64,000 bases of DNA. Source: Cytobacillus gottheilii (GTDB taxonomy: Bacteria > Bacillota > Bacilli > Bacillales > Cytobacillaceae). The notes under the pieces are model-generated. The model saw only the letters and a program-made list of their open reading frames with translations. It had not been told where the DNA came from and made no database searches. The position numbers and the translations under genes were made by a program. The stretch lies in contig NZ_LT800494.1 in assembly GCF_900166665.1 (NCBI RefSeq), forward strand, positions 1,034,608-1,098,607. The letters are read 5' to 3'. Shown here piece by piece: positions 36,048-46,440 of the stretch; the stretch's first letter is position 1, and each line of letters opens with the position of its first letter.

Positions 36048-36078
36048 ACACCCTAATGTCTAGTTAGGGTGTTTTTTG
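36048..36078 (+). terminator. Terminator of the lipoprotein gene
   Basis: ACACCCTAA pairs with TTAGGGTGT around TGTCTAG, followed by TTTTTT. Confidence 0.92.
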
Positions 36079-36166
36079 TAATGGAGACGCTCAAGCTATT
36101 GGACTTTATTACCTCTTTATCAGCAATATATAATCCTCTTGGTGAATAGATGTGAGAAGGGTATAG

Positions 36167-36383
36167 ATGTCGGATGTAGTAACAAGTTATATTGATCGTC
36201 CTCTTCTTATCCTTTTTGGATTTGGATTTTTATTATTAGGATTAATGCTTCAGTATGTTAAACATAGTTTTGGTGAAAAAGAAATTCATTCTTTTGGTAT
36301 ATCTTTAATAATTGGGTAATATTAGGTCATTTATAGTTGGAGGCTTTCTAATACTTATAGTATTAGTAGATATTTTTAGCTAG
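36167..36383 (+). pseudogene. Frameshifted small two-helix membrane protein
   Basis: An ATG at 36167 behind GAGAAGGG opens a 50-codon frame (MSDVVTSYIDRPLLILFGFG...) with one membrane helix that stops at 36319. Skipping one base at the stop (the T at 36317) continues in a frame reading NIRSFIVGGFLILIVLVDIFS to a TAG at 36381-36383, adding a second helix. The join would give about 71 residues with two helices. A one-base insertion or a sequencing error explains this best. The family is not recognised. It lies just upstream of a repeat array. Confidence 0.5.
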
Positions 36384-36462
36384 TTTATAGTGTCTGCTAG
36401 TTTGTATGGGTGGCGGCTGATGTGGGAATTGATATTGATGTTGAGGATAATGCAGCCCGGAA

Positions 36463-36803
36463 TTGAGCGGAATGGTCGAGTTGGGTAATTAAAATAGAGT
36501 TTCAACAACCGAAGTCAAGCGGAATGGTCGAGTTGGGTAGTTAAAATAGAGTTTCAACAACCGAAGTTGAGCGGAATGGTCGAGTTGGGTAGTTAAAATA
36601 GAGTTTCAACAACCGAAGTTGAGCGGAATGGTCGAGTTGGGTAGTTAAAATAGAGTTTCAACAACCGAAGTCAAGCGGAGTGGCAGAGTTGGGTAATTAA
36701 AATAGAGTTTCAACAACCGAAGTTGAGCGGAATGGTCGAGTTGGGTAATTAAAATAGAGTTTCAACAACCGAAGTTGAGCGGAATGGCAGAGTTGGGTAA
36801 TTT
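36463..36803. repeat. Tandem repeat array, 52-bp units, about 6.5 copies
   Basis: The block AGCGG recurs at 36466, 36518, 36570, 36622, 36674, 36726 and 36778, exactly 52 bases apart. Each unit reads through GGAATGGTCGAGTTGGGTA, then TTAAAATAGAGTTTCAACAA and CCGAAGTT. Units differ at few sites (GTCGAG or GCAGAG, GTAATT or GTAGTT, TTGAGC or TCAAGC). Units are contiguous, without spacers. Each frame has stops. It lies between the frameshifted gene and the chemoreceptor terminator. Confidence 0.95.
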
Positions 36804-36827
36804 GCTGTACAACTAACCACAATCAAA

Positions 36828-36871
36828 TAAAAAAACTCCTCAAAATACGATAAAACTGTATTTTGAGGAAT
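36828..36871 (-). terminator. Terminator of the chemoreceptor gene
   Basis: On the minus strand TCCTCAAAATAC pairs with GTATTTTGAGGA, followed by GTTTTTTTATTTG. Confidence 0.92.
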
Positions 36872-36884
36872 CAATTGCAAATCG

Positions 36885-38963
36885 CTATATTTTTTTTCTT
36901 CGCTTCATATTAAATTTCAGCTTCGGGAACTTAAGGTTCACTCCACGTTTTTTCTTTTCTTTCCTATTCGTCTCGTCTGCAGCTGACCCCTCCAGACTAA
37001 ATAAACTTACTTCCTGCTGGAGGTCGCTTGCAATTTGGCTAAGCTCGACAGCAGCGAGGTTTACTTTAGAAATGGCATCAAGCTGTGTTTCGCTTGAGGC
37101 AGCTACTTCTTCTGCGGTTGCGGCTGATGTATGTGATACTGAGAAAACTCCTTCTATCCGATGGGTCAAAAGGTGGTTAGACTCTTGAACTTCCATAACA
37201 GCTGTTTCGATGGTTTTGATCTTTCCACCTATGGAGTGAACATGCTGTACAATGGATTCGAATGCCGTCTTTGTTGATTGAACCGCCTCACTTTGGCGTG
37301 TTTTGTAGTCATTAAATTTCTCTGATTCCTTCAATAGCTGGTCCATTTTTTGATTCATTGAAATGATCAGCTGATGAATGGTTTGAGCTTCTGATTTGGA
37401 ACGTTCCGCCAGTTTTTTTACCTCTGCAGCCACAACAGCAAAGCCTTTGCCTGATTCACCTGCTCTGGCAGCTTCAATGGCTGCATTTAACGCTAAAAGA
37501 TTCGTGCTGTCAGCAATGTCCTGGATCGTGTCAACAATGGATGTAATATTAGATGTATGAGCAGAAGCTTCGCTTACCTTTTCAATTAGATGATTAGATA
37601 ACAAAAGAAATTGATCAGAAACTTCCTGTAAATCCCGTGCTGTATCAAGTCCCCGCTGCCCTTGTTTTTCAGTTAAATCAGCATCAGACGAAATTTCCGA
37701 ACTTAATTTTTCCGTTCTTTTTATAGCAGACGAAACCCGGTCAATTTCTGCTCTGCTGTCCTCCAGCTGTATGGATTGCGCCTCTGCTCCAGCCGCAATT
37801 TGTTTTATCGCACTGTCCACCTCATTTGCCTGTGCTGTCGTTTCTTCTGAAATTGCAGCTAAATGCTGGGAAGAGGCTTGAAGCTGAGAAGAGGAATCAA
37901 GGATCTGAAAAAATGATTTTTGCACTTTTTCAGCCATGCCATTAAAGGTTTGAGCAAGTAAGCTTAACTCATCACTGCCTTTAAAAGGAACGCGATAAGC
38001 TAAGTTTCCATTCCCGATTTTTTCTGCTCCTGCTTTTAAGTAAGTAATAGACCTTGTGATATTACGCATCAAGTAGATTCCAATCAGGCTTAAAACAAGC
38101 ACTAGCACAAAACTGATGCCGTAAATGATCCAGTTAATCAGCTCGTTTTGTTTATCGATATCAGCAACAAGCGATCGCTGTGTTGAGAAGACAGCTTGTT
38201 CTGCTTCCGCAATGGCTTGTTCAATTGCATTTGCTTGTCCATCAAACTGTGCAATAAATTCATCTGTTTGCTGATAGGAGCTGTGTATGGTGCTTAGAGC
38301 AGTTTGATAATCGGATAATCTTCTTGATAAGTAATCTTTTGAACTTGCTTCAATATCTGCATCAGAATCAATCGCAGACTGTAAATTCGTGCCGCTTTCT
38401 GAGTATGCATTGAATGAATCTTCTTCTCTAGTTGCTAAATACTGCTTTTCGTATAATCTCATCTGCAGCAGCTGTTCATCGATCATTGGGTTCTTCATAA
38501 ATTGTGTTAAGGAAGTAATTTGCTTAGCGGTACTTTCAATTTGTCCTTTTAATCCGTGCTGATTATTGTAGCCGATTTGTTCATACATGCCCGATAATTC
38601 GGTGAAAAGCTCCATATATGTATCAGATATATTGGAAACCGAATCAAACTGCTCTTTAATATCACGATTATCCTGAAGCTTTCCAAGTCTTTCTGCTTCA
38701 GTTTTTACTCGGACAATGGTTTGTGATACTAAGTCGACACTGCTTTGATCTGGTGCCCGCAAAAATTGCTGTTCATATTTTCGGGTCATTGCCATATTGT
38801 ATTTGATCTCTTTACTGGCACTAACGGTTTCCTGCAGTAATTGTTCCCGCTCTCTGCTGCTTTCTTGAATGGTGTTTAACATAATAATAAATGCTAATAG
38901 TAGTATGAGTCCTCCAATCGTCATATACAGCAGAAAACTTAATTTAGCTCTTATGGTTTTCAT
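36885..38963 (-). CDS. Methyl-accepting chemotaxis protein
   Basis: A 692-residue transmembrane receptor that signals to CheA/CheW and the flagellar motor. Order: membrane helix 1 (about 9-31), a long all-helical extracytoplasmic sensor (32-272) rich in Glu, Gln and Ser, helix 2 (about 273-297), a HAMP linker (298-352), then the coiled-coil signalling domain. The conserved hairpin tip is near [20 protein letters not shown] and [16 protein letters not shown]. The last 30 residues are strongly basic ([16 protein letters not shown]), and there is no terminal tethering pentapeptide. The helical sensor resembles nitrate/helical-bundle type domains, so the ligand is unknown. AAGGGGGG lies before the ATG. 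Confidence 0.93.
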   Translation of the reverse strand: MKTIRAKLSFLLYMTIGGLILLLAFIIMLNTIQESSREREQLLQETVSASKEIKYNMAMTRKYEQQFLRAPDQSSVDLVSQTIVRVKTEAERLGKLQDNRDIKEQFDSVSNISDTYMELFTELSGMYEQIGYNNQHGLKGQIESTAKQITSLTQFMKNPMIDEQLLQMRLYEKQYLATREEDSFNAYSESGTNLQSAIDSDADIEASSKDYLSRRLSDYQTALSTIHSSYQQTDEFIAQFDGQANAIEQAIAEAEQAVFSTQRSLVADIDKQNELINWIIYGISFVLVLVLSLIGIYLMRNITRSITYLKAGAEKIGNGNLAYRVPFKGSDELSLLAQTFNGMAEKVQKSFFQILDSSSQLQASSQHLAAISEETTAQANEVDSAIKQIAAGAEAQSIQLEDSRAEIDRVSSAIKRTEKLSSEISSDADLTEKQGQRGLDTARDLQEVSDQFLLLSNHLIEKVSEASAHTSNITSIVDTIQDIADSTNLLALNAAIEAARAGESGKGFAVVAAEVKKLAERSKSEAQTIHQLIISMNQKMDQLLKESEKFNDYKTRQSEAVQSTKTAFESIVQHVHSIGGKIKTIETAVMEVQESNHLLTHRIEGVFSVSHTSAATAEEVAASSETQLDAISKVNLAAVELSQIASDLQQEVSLFSLEGSAADETNRKEKKKRGVNLKFPKLKFNMKRRKKI

Positions 38964-39281
38964 GAAATCCCCCCTTAAGATTGTATGACTGAAAAGCTAA
39001 GTGACAGGTTAGATTATAAAAATCTAAAAATACTAAAAATTTGAATTTTTATTTAATTATAGTGCTTAGATCATGGGAAAACAATACAATAACACATAAA
39101 TTATCCTAGATAATCTCTATTTTACTTCAAAATTCGACCAAATCTTACAAGGGGAATGGGTATTTTATACTGAATAAAGGGAATGTTGAGCCCGCAGCTT
39201 GTACTCCTTGCATTTTATTGGACTGTTAAGGGGAAGATTGATATGATCCTATTAGGTTCTAACGTACAGGAGGAGAAGATA

Positions 39282-39599
39282 GTGAAAAAGCTTGAGTCTA
39301 TGGAACAGTTTGAAGAGTTAAAAGCAGAAGGAAAGCATATTTTTTTATTTTCAGCAGATTGGTGCGGTGATTGCCGTTTTATTGATCCTTTTATGCCGGA
39401 AGTTGAAGAAAAATATGCTGATTATACATTTGTCTACGTAGATCGTGATCAATACATTGATTTATGTGTGCAGCTAGATGTCTTTGGCATACCAAGCTTT
39501 ATTGGCTTTGAGGATGGAAAAGAGCTTGGCCGATTTGTCAGCAAAGATCGTAAGACTCAAGAGGAAATTGAGAAATTTGTTGAGTCTTTAAGTAATTAA
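39282..39599 (+). CDS. ytpP: Thioredoxin-like protein YtpP
   Basis: A 105-residue thioredoxin-fold protein with the active site [14 protein letters not shown] near residue 24-37, a CGDC motif rather than the CGPC of thioredoxin, and a cis-Pro loop FGIPSFIGF. It should be a thiol-disulfide oxidoreductase of the cytosol. The frame opens at 39183, but GTG 39282 is eight bases behind AGGAGG and gives the known YtpP size. A terminator separates it from ytpQ. Confidence 0.93.
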   Translation: MKKLESMEQFEELKAEGKHIFLFSADWCGDCRFIDPFMPEVEEKYADYTFVYVDRDQYIDLCVQLDVFGIPSFIGFEDGKELGRFVSKDRKTQEEIEKFVESLSN

Positions 39600-39608
39600 G
39601 TTATTTCA

Positions 39609-39640
39609 CCCTCCACCATGCTATGGATGGAGGTTTTTTT
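39609..39640 (+). terminator. Terminator between ytpP and ytpQ
   Basis: CCTCCACCAT pairs with ATGGATGGAGG apart from one bulge, and seven T follow. Confidence 0.82.
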
Positions 39641-39682
39641 CTAAAGTATAGATCAATACATACTCCACTAGGAGGAAAACGG

Positions 39683-40486
39683 ATGAAAATGGATAGTAAG
39701 AAAATGAAAAAGGTAATACAGGATCGATTAGAAAAGGACAATCGTGAGTTCAGCTTTGACCGTGAAAAAGATCAGCTTCGTGTTGTCAATAAGGAAACGG
39801 GTAAAGGGATTACAATCTCACTGCCGGGTATCATCGCTAAGTGGCAGGAACAAAAGGAAAAAGCGATTGATGAAGTAGTCTATTATGTGGAAGAAGGACT
39901 GGAGGCTATGACAGGTGAGCCGATTTTAGCAGGTCACGAACGGAATATTTTTCCAGTAATTCGCTCCACTTCATTTCCAGCAGAATCAAAAGAAGGTGTT
40001 CCTTTCTTAACAGATGAACATACGGCTGAAACAAGGATTTATTATGCTTTAGACCTGGGAAATACGTATCGGCTGATTGATGAAGAGCTCCTTTCAAAAG
40101 AAGACTGGGATCGTGGAAGAATAAAGGAAACGGCTTTATTCAATGTTCGATCACTTTCTGTAAATGTTAAAAAGGATCAAGTGGCCGGCAATGACTTTTA
40201 TTTTCTAAACAGTAATGATGGCTATGATGGCAGCAGGATTTTAAACGAATCATTTTTGAAAGATATGGAAGGAAAGGTCGAAGGGAAAATGGCCATTGCG
40301 GTTCCACACCAGGATGTATTAATCATCGCAGATATTAAAAATGAAACCGGATATGATGTGCTTGCTCAAATGACCATGAGCTTCTTTGCGAGCGGACGTG
40401 TACCAATTACCGCCTTATCATTTTTATATGAAGATGGTGAGCTTGAACCGATCTTTATCTTAGGAAAAAACCGAGCAAAAAAATAA
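39683..40486 (+). CDS. ytpQ: DUF1444 family protein YtpQ
   Basis: A 267-residue soluble protein of the DUF1444 family. Conserved-looking parts are [18 protein letters not shown] near residue 37, VIRSTSFP near 94, and [23 protein letters not shown] near 232. The frame opens at 39623, but ATG 39683 behind TAGGAGGAAAA gives the family size. No catalytic residues are recognised. In B. subtilis, ytpR follows ytpQ and precedes sftA; here a repeat element occupies that place. Confidence 0.9.
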   Translation: MKMDSKKMKKVIQDRLEKDNREFSFDREKDQLRVVNKETGKGITISLPGIIAKWQEQKEKAIDEVVYYVEEGLEAMTGEPILAGHERNIFPVIRSTSFPAESKEGVPFLTDEHTAETRIYYALDLGNTYRLIDEELLSKEDWDRGRIKETALFNVRSLSVNVKKDQVAGNDFYFLNSNDGYDGSRILNESFLKDMEGKVEGKMAIAVPHQDVLIIADIKNETGYDVLAQMTMSFFASGRVPITALSFLYEDGELEPIFILGKNRAKK

Positions 40487-40499
40487 AAAAATTTCTGCT

Positions 40500-40819
40500 G
40501 AGGCTGGAACATAAGTATTTAACACACCAATTGAACCGAATGGTTAGGAAGTCATCTTTCTAATCATTCGTTTTTTTTATTTATGATTATAAAATATATT
40601 TTATTATCATGAGTGAAATGGAGCGGAGGCCCCTCGACTCCAGTGGGCAATAGAGGAAAAGGTGAGACCCCGCAGAAGCTTTGCTTCGAGGAGGCTCAGC
40701 TTCCTCCCCACGGAAAGCGAGGGTCCGCAGCGCAGGTGGAACGGACTTGTTTAAATACCCAAATCAAGATATTGAATATTCGTGTTTTAGAAATATTAAT
40801 TTTGTTTTGTCCCAGCCTC
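40500..40819 (+). repeat. TIR element copy C (complete)
   Basis: A 320-bp element bounded by GAGGCTGGAACA at its start and TGTCCCAGCCTC at its end, inverted repeats matching 11 of 12 bases. After the left end come ATAAGTATTTAACAC, the GAATGGTTAGGAAG block, an AT-rich bridge and the GC-rich core GAGTGAAATGGAGCGGAGG up to GCAGGTGGAACGGA. A 77-codon frame inside it is repeat sequence, not a gene. It sits between ytpQ and sftA. Confidence 0.85.
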
Positions 40820-40973
40820 ACTTTTGGCATTTTTTGTATGAGTTAGAAGATACAAATTAGACTTTTTGCATATCGGTAGACCTCATAAAGACCCAATATC
40901 TATTTTTATCCCCATTTCCTCTAAAATACTGCTAAAATAAGAAGGATAGACTTGCAGAAAGAGATGGTTACAT

Positions 40974-43568
40974 ATGAGTTGGTTTAAAAAGATATTTGGA
41001 TTTTTTCAAGAAGAGGAAGATGCAGAACAAAAACAGATTGAGCCTGAAAAGGTCACATATATGGAACAGAAAAAAGACTACGGGAAAAATGTAGACGCTA
41101 AGGTTGTGTACCAATATCCGAAAGGGAAGTTTAGATTCCCTCTCATCCCAGATGAAGAAGAGTTAAAGAAGCAGACTGAAAAAAAAGAGATAAAAAAATC
41201 TATTCCTGAGAAAAAAACAAACGAAACAAACAGGGCATACCATAAGGGCTCGGCTGATCATAAAGATCATGCCAAACCAGAACGGACTGCCGCTAAAATG
41301 ACGAGACCATTTCATCCAACGGAAATTCCGTCACCCATTTATGGATTCTCTAAACGCCCAGTCAATAAAGCAAAAGAGCAAATAGAATTTGAGCTTAATA
41401 GTGATGCGGTTATTGCTTTAGATAAAAAAGCTTTGACGCAAGGCTCAGCTGTGCAAAAAGAACAGGCGTTTACTCATTCTGAACCCGAATTTAAGCAGGA
41501 GAAGCACTTAGAGAGTGCACTCACTGTCATTCAAGGTACAGAACCAAATGAAGAACCTCAAGAAGCCTATTATGCCGAAGAGGATGTTGAAGATGTTAAT
41601 AACAATCTTACAGATTTGTTAGAACATGAAGACAATTTAGCACCTGAAAGGTCTGCACCAATAAGCTTAGAAGAAGCTGATTCTAATGCAGATTTAGAGC
41701 AATTTGATAAAAAAGCAGAAGAGCCATATCGAGCGCTTAATGAGATTGAACTTCAGAAAAAGACTTTTTCTGAAGAAGTTATTTTTGATGATGCTGCTAT
41801 TCACGAAAAACAGGAAGAAATAGAGGCTTCCCAGCATACTGAAAGCAGCCAGGGTGGTGAGGAATTGCCATCCGAGCAACTGGAGAATAAGGCTAGGAAC
41901 TCTCGCAGTCATATTCCGTTTAATGTCATTATGCTAAATAAAGATCGTCAAAGGCTGAAGACATCACAGCCTGCTCCTACTGTCAAAAATGATATAAAGC
42001 CGAGGGGCGCTGAGGAAAAAGTGACGACCATTCCTGCACAGCAGCAGCCGAATACGGTTGAAACCTTCTTGAAAGCAGATGAACTGGCAGTTGAAGAGAT
42101 TCACTCTACACCTGAACAGACAAATGCTGAGGAGGATTTGCCTTATTACGCTTTTCCTTCGAAAGGTTTACTTGAACCAGGGGTTGCTCCAGAAGAGTCT
42201 TCAGAATGGCTGTTTGCACAGGAAGAACTGTTGAATTCCACACTTTCTAATTTTAATGTACGTGCACATGTTGTAAATGTAACTCAAGGTCCGTCGGTTA
42301 CGCGTTTTGAGGTTCAGCCTGAGCCTGGTGTCAAAGTGAATAAAATCACGAATCTGTCAGATGATATTAAATTAAGTCTTGCAGCGAGAGACATTCGAAT
42401 TGAAGCGCCAATCCCAGGAAAACACACAATTGGCATCGAAGTTCCAAACCATTCGAGCCGTCCTGTTTTTATTAGTGAAATTATTAACAGTGCTGTTTTT
42501 CAGGAAGCATCATCTCCACTGACAGCTGTTTTGGGTTTGGATATTGCCGGACAGCCGATTGTGACAGATTTACGGAAAATGCCGCATGGACTGATTGCTG
42601 GTGCAACAGGCTCTGGAAAAAGTGTCTGTATCAACTCGATTTTAATCAGTCTCTTATATAAGGCAACACCTGATGAATTAAAGCTGCTCCTGATTGATCC
42701 AAAAATGGTTGAGCTTGCTCCTTATAATCGAATGCCGCATCTCGTTAGCCCGGTCATTACAGATGTAAAAGCTGCTACAGCTGCCCTAAAGTGGGCTGTA
42801 GAAGAAATGGAACGGCGCTATGAGCTTTTTGCTCACAGTGGTGTTCGCGATATTACGCGATTTAATGAGCTTGCAGAACAGTCAAAACAATATAAAGATA
42901 AGCTTCCTTATATCGTTATTGTCATTGATGAGCTTGCTGATTTAATGATGATGTCACCAGCGGATGTAGAAGAAGCGATTTGCCGGATTGCTCAAAAAGC
43001 AAGAGCGTGCGGAATCCATCTGATTATCGCTACACAGAGACCGTCTGTGGATGTCATTACTGGTTTGATTAAGGCCAATGTACCAACAAGAGTTGCCTTT
43101 TCGGTTTCTTCTCAAGTGGATTCTCGTACGATCATTGATATAAGCGGTGCAGAGAAGCTGCTGGGAAGAGGTGATATGCTGTTTTTAGAAAATGGTTCCT
43201 CAAAACCTGTCAGGCTGCAGGGTACTTTTGTATCGGACCAGGAAATCGATGAAGTTGTCGCACATGTAAGAAAAGAAAGAGAGCCCAATTACTTGTTCGA
43301 GCAGGAAGAACTGCTGAAAAAAGCAGAAGCCGTTGAGGAAGAGGATGAGCTTTTCTTTGATGCCTGTGAATTTATTGTGGCTCAAGGGTCTGCCTCTACT
43401 TCAAGCTTGCAGAGAAGATTTAAAATTGGCTACAGCAGAGCAGCTCGATTAATCGACATGATGGAGCAATTAGGATATATTACAGAGAACCGCGGCAGCA
43501 AGCCAAGAGATGTGCTGATCAGTGCGGCAGATCTTGAAAGTATTTTAGAGGCTAGTACAATAAATTAA
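40974..43568 (+). CDS. sftA: DNA translocase SftA, FtsK/SpoIIIE family
   Basis: An 864-residue soluble DNA pump that moves chromosome arms away from the closing septum. Residues 1 to about 400 are low-complexity and acidic, without membrane helices, which is the mark of SftA against SpoIIIE. The motor follows: Walker A GATGSGKSVCIN near 542-553, Walker B YIVIVIDELADLMM near 643-656, and IATQRPSVDVITGLIKANVP near 685. The C-terminal winged-helix gamma domain (about 797-860) binds the KOPS/SRS-like sequence. B. subtilis SftA is about 950 residues, so the linker is shorter here. No terminator is visible behind it. Confidence 0.95.
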   Translation: MSWFKKIFGFFQEEEDAEQKQIEPEKVTYMEQKKDYGKNVDAKVVYQYPKGKFRFPLIPDEEELKKQTEKKEIKKSIPEKKTNETNRAYHKGSADHKDHAKPERTAAKMTRPFHPTEIPSPIYGFSKRPVNKAKEQIEFELNSDAVIALDKKALTQGSAVQKEQAFTHSEPEFKQEKHLESALTVIQGTEPNEEPQEAYYAEEDVEDVNNNLTDLLEHEDNLAPERSAPISLEEADSNADLEQFDKKAEEPYRALNEIELQKKTFSEEVIFDDAAIHEKQEEIEASQHTESSQGGEELPSEQLENKARNSRSHIPFNVIMLNKDRQRLKTSQPAPTVKNDIKPRGAEEKVTTIPAQQQPNTVETFLKADELAVEEIHSTPEQTNAEEDLPYYAFPSKGLLEPGVAPEESSEWLFAQEELLNSTLSNFNVRAHVVNVTQGPSVTRFEVQPEPGVKVNKITNLSDDIKLSLAARDIRIEAPIPGKHTIGIEVPNHSSRPVFISEIINSAVFQEASSPLTAVLGLDIAGQPIVTDLRKMPHGLIAGATGSGKSVCINSILISLLYKATPDELKLLLIDPKMVELAPYNRMPHLVSPVITDVKAATAALKWAVEEMERRYELFAHSGVRDITRFNELAEQSKQYKDKLPYIVIVIDELADLMMMSPADVEEAICRIAQKARACGIHLIIATQRPSVDVITGLIKANVPTRVAFSVSSQVDSRTIIDISGAEKLLGRGDMLFLENGSSKPVRLQGTFVSDQEIDEVVAHVRKEREPNYLFEQEELLKKAEAVEEEDELFFDACEFIVAQGSASTSSLQRRFKIGYSRAARLIDMMEQLGYITENRGSKPRDVLISAADLESILEASTIN

Positions 43569-43647
43569 TACATGGTATTCTTTATTTGCATTAGAAAACA
43601 ATATAAATATAACATTTTAGGTGGAATTGACTTAAGGAGCTTTAACA

Positions 43648-44745
43648 ATGAAAGAAATTGAATTGAAGTTGCAAGGCAAGATCAACCGTTTAACAAACAA
43701 AACATTTAAGTTCGATGAGCGTGTGAGGGATGGCTGGTTTTCAGCCGTTTACTTTTTAAAAACACGGCAAATTGTTGAGAAGTACCATTATGATAAAATT
43801 GTAACGATGCAATTTTTCCAAAAAAATCATGCTGTTCTTTGCGGGACAGATGAGGTCATCTCACTTATAAAAACATTTGCGGATAATCCGGATGAATTGG
43901 AAATATATTCATTAAAAGATGGAGATAAGATTTCTCCGTTTGAAACCGTGTTAACGATAAAAGGAAACTATAAAAACTTTGGGTATCTTGAAGGTCTAAT
44001 TGATGGAATTTTAGCACGCCGCACTTCTGTTTCTACAAATGTATACAATGTAGTGAAAGCTGCTGGTGCTTCTGGAAAACAGAAGGAAGTCATCTTTATG
44101 GGAGATCGAGATGACCATTTCATGACTCAAGCAGGTGATGGGTATGCAGCCCATATTGGAGGTGCAAGTGCTAAAGCAACACACGCAATGAATGAGTGGT
44201 GGGGAAAGCAGGGAATGGGTACAATGCCACATGCTTTAATCCAGTTATTTGAAGGAGACCTTGTTGCTGCAACGCGAGCATATAAAGAAACGTTTCCGGA
44301 TGATGAACTCATCGCACTTGTTGATTATAATAACGATGCGGTTGCTGATTCTTTAAAAGTAGCAAGGGAATTCGGAAAAGAGTTAAAAGGAGTCCGTGTG
44401 GATACATCACGAACCATGATTGATCAGTATTTCCTGAGAAATCAGCATTTGCTTGGAACATTTGATCCAAGAGGTGTGAATGCCGAATTAATTTTTGCCT
44501 TAAGAAAAGCATTAGATGATGAAGGCTTCCAGCATGTGAAAATTGTCGTAAGCGGAGGCTTTAATGAGGACCGTATATTAGAATTTGAAAAGCAAGGTGT
44601 TCCTGTGGATACATATGGCGTTGGAAGCAGTTTATTAAAGGTGAATATTGGATTTACTGGCGATAATGTGATGATTGACGGCAAGCATGTGGCAAAGGCA
44701 GGACGGCGATATCGCCCAAATCCTCGTTTAGAGAAGGAAATATAG
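43648..44745 (+). CDS. Nicotinate phosphoribosyltransferase
   Basis: A 365-residue type II phosphoribosyltransferase of the NAPRTase family, which makes nicotinate mononucleotide from nicotinate and PRPP in NAD salvage. The barrel motifs include EGLIDGILARRTSVSTNVYNV split around residue 120, HIGGASAKATHAMNEWWGKQ near 170, VDYNNDAVADSL near 230, and the phosphate-binding KIVVSGGFNEDRI and YGVGSSLL near 305-335. It is shorter than the approximately 490-residue PncB/YueK enzymes and belongs to the compact subgroup, so a related substrate such as quinolinate is less likely but not excluded. TTAAGGAG lies before the ATG. It lies between sftA and murC. Confidence 0.85.
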   Translation: MKEIELKLQGKINRLTNKTFKFDERVRDGWFSAVYFLKTRQIVEKYHYDKIVTMQFFQKNHAVLCGTDEVISLIKTFADNPDELEIYSLKDGDKISPFETVLTIKGNYKNFGYLEGLIDGILARRTSVSTNVYNVVKAAGASGKQKEVIFMGDRDDHFMTQAGDGYAAHIGGASAKATHAMNEWWGKQGMGTMPHALIQLFEGDLVAATRAYKETFPDDELIALVDYNNDAVADSLKVAREFGKELKGVRVDTSRTMIDQYFLRNQHLLGTFDPRGVNAELIFALRKALDDEGFQHVKIVVSGGFNEDRILEFEKQGVPVDTYGVGSSLLKVNIGFTGDNVMIDGKHVAKAGRRYRPNPRLEKEI

Positions 44746-44989
44746 GGCATAGTTTTTCAAAACAACTAATGATATAATGAATGAATGCATTTTCATGTTA
44801 TGATGTTCACGGATAAGAATAGAGGGACTGACAAAACTCTTTCCCTCTTATCTGAAAGATGTACTGACAATTTACTTTAATGCTGTAATGTTCTTAAAAG
44901 TTTAAGTCATGTCCCTTAAAGGATATGAGCAAATCTAGATATATGTCATATACTGTTTTACAGATATACGATGGTTGGAGGTTCTTTAT

Positions 44990-46285
44990 ATGACTATTTA
45001 CCATTTCGTAGGGATTAAAGGATCTGGGATGAGTGCACTTGCACAAGTTCTTCATGATATGAATTTACAGGTCCAAGGCTCCGATTATGAAAAACATTTT
45101 TTTACTCAAGTGGCACTAGAGGAAGCGGGAATTAAAATCCTTCCTTTTCAAAAAGAAAATATTGAACCAGGCATGACGATCATTGCAGGGAATGCTTTTC
45201 CTGATACACATGAAGAAATTCAAGAAGCGATGAAGCTCGGCTTGCCGATTGTTCGGTACCACCGTTTTCTGGGGGATTTCCTCCAAAACTTTACAAGCAT
45301 TGCAGTGACTGGGGCGCACGGTAAAACCTCCACTACAGGCTTGCTTTCGCACGTCTTACAGGGTGCGAAACCTACTGCGTATCTAATTGGAGATGGAACA
45401 GGTAGAGGGAAGGAAGAAGCAGAATACTTTGCTTTTGAAGCTTGCGAATACCGACGCCATTTCCTTTCGTATTCTCCTGACTATGCGATCATGACTAATA
45501 TTGATTTTGATCATCCGGATTACTTTACCAATATTGATGATGTATTTTCTGCCTTTCAAGAAATGTCTTGGCAGGTGAAGAAGGGCATCTTCGCTTTTGG
45601 TGATGATGAGCAACTGCAAAAAATACAGGCCAAAGTTCCGGTATTATTTTACGGTTTTGGGGAGGACAATGACTTCCAAGCTAGGAATATTGTAAAATCT
45701 ACTGAAGGAACGACATTTGATGTATTTGTCAGAAATACGTTCTATCATACATTTTCGATTAATGCCTATGGCGATCATAATGTGCTTAATTCATTAGGTG
45801 TTATTGCTGTATGTCATTATGAGGAAATTGAAGCGGAAATCATCCAGGATCAGCTATCTTCTTTTGGTGGAGTTAAGAGACGATTTTCTGAAAAACAGGT
45901 TGGTTCTCAGATCATCATAGATGATTATGCACACCATCCAACAGAAATCAAAGTAACTGTCGAAGCTGCCAGGCAGAAGTTTCCAGATAAACAAATTGTT
46001 GCTGTTTTTCAGCCTCACACATTTACAAGAACACAAACCTTTTTATCAGAGTTTGCTGAGAGCTTAAATACAGCTGATAAAGTGTACTTATGTGAAATAT
46101 TTGGTTCAGCCCGCGAAAATCATGGGAAGCTTTCAATTGAAGATTTGCAGGCAAAGATTCCTGGAGCGGAAATTCTGACTGAAGAAGACACATCAGTCCT
46201 AATGAAACATGAGGATAGTGTCATCATTTTCATGGGGGCAGGAGATATCCAAAAGTTCCAGGCAGCCTATGAGAAACAGCTGTAA
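44990..46285 (+). CDS. murC: UDP-N-acetylmuramate--L-alanine ligase
   Basis: A 431-residue Mur ligase that adds the first L-Ala to UDP-MurNAc in peptidoglycan synthesis. The N-terminal nucleotide-sugar motif is [17 protein letters not shown], the ATP P-loop is [12 protein letters not shown] near residue 104-115, and the central domain has [11 protein letters not shown] near 173. [13 protein letters not shown] near 303 and [10 protein letters not shown] near 340 complete the signature. The frame opens at 44975, but ATG 44990 is the family start, with TTGGAGGTT upstream. A hairpin GAGGGA / TCCCTC occurs in the 244-base leader, without a T-run. Confidence 0.97.
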   Translation: MTIYHFVGIKGSGMSALAQVLHDMNLQVQGSDYEKHFFTQVALEEAGIKILPFQKENIEPGMTIIAGNAFPDTHEEIQEAMKLGLPIVRYHRFLGDFLQNFTSIAVTGAHGKTSTTGLLSHVLQGAKPTAYLIGDGTGRGKEEAEYFAFEACEYRRHFLSYSPDYAIMTNIDFDHPDYFTNIDDVFSAFQEMSWQVKKGIFAFGDDEQLQKIQAKVPVLFYGFGEDNDFQARNIVKSTEGTTFDVFVRNTFYHTFSINAYGDHNVLNSLGVIAVCHYEEIEAEIIQDQLSSFGGVKRRFSEKQVGSQIIIDDYAHHPTEIKVTVEAARQKFPDKQIVAVFQPHTFTRTQTFLSEFAESLNTADKVYLCEIFGSARENHGKLSIEDLQAKIPGAEILTEEDTSVLMKHEDSVIIFMGAGDIQKFQAAYEKQL

Positions 46286-46317
46286 ATGAATTAATATAAA
46301 TGAATTTCAAGCAAATA

Positions 46318-46355
46318 AAAAAGGATGTCGGCCATAATAGCCGCATCCTTTTTTA
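46318..46355. terminator. Bidirectional terminator between murC and the M29 gene
   Basis: AAAAAAGGATG plus CGGC pairs with GCCG plus CATCCTTTTTT; A and T runs make it work on both strands. Confidence 0.9.
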
Positions 46356-46440
46356 CAATTTTGGGAAGAATCAATAGCAATATGCTTCTAAATTTTTGAA
46401 ACATGTTCACTTTACCTTACTACACGTTTAGTTTACTGAA

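Noticed and set aside
36463..36803. Possible CRISPR array
   Set aside because: Units of 52 bp are contiguous, almost identical over their whole length and have no unique spacers; no cas genes are in the window. It is a plain tandem repeat.
40613..40846. 77-residue open frame between ytpQ and sftA
   Set aside because: It lies inside TIR element copy C, and its first residues recur in the repeat-coded frame of copy B. It has no ribosome binding site, so it is repeat sequence.
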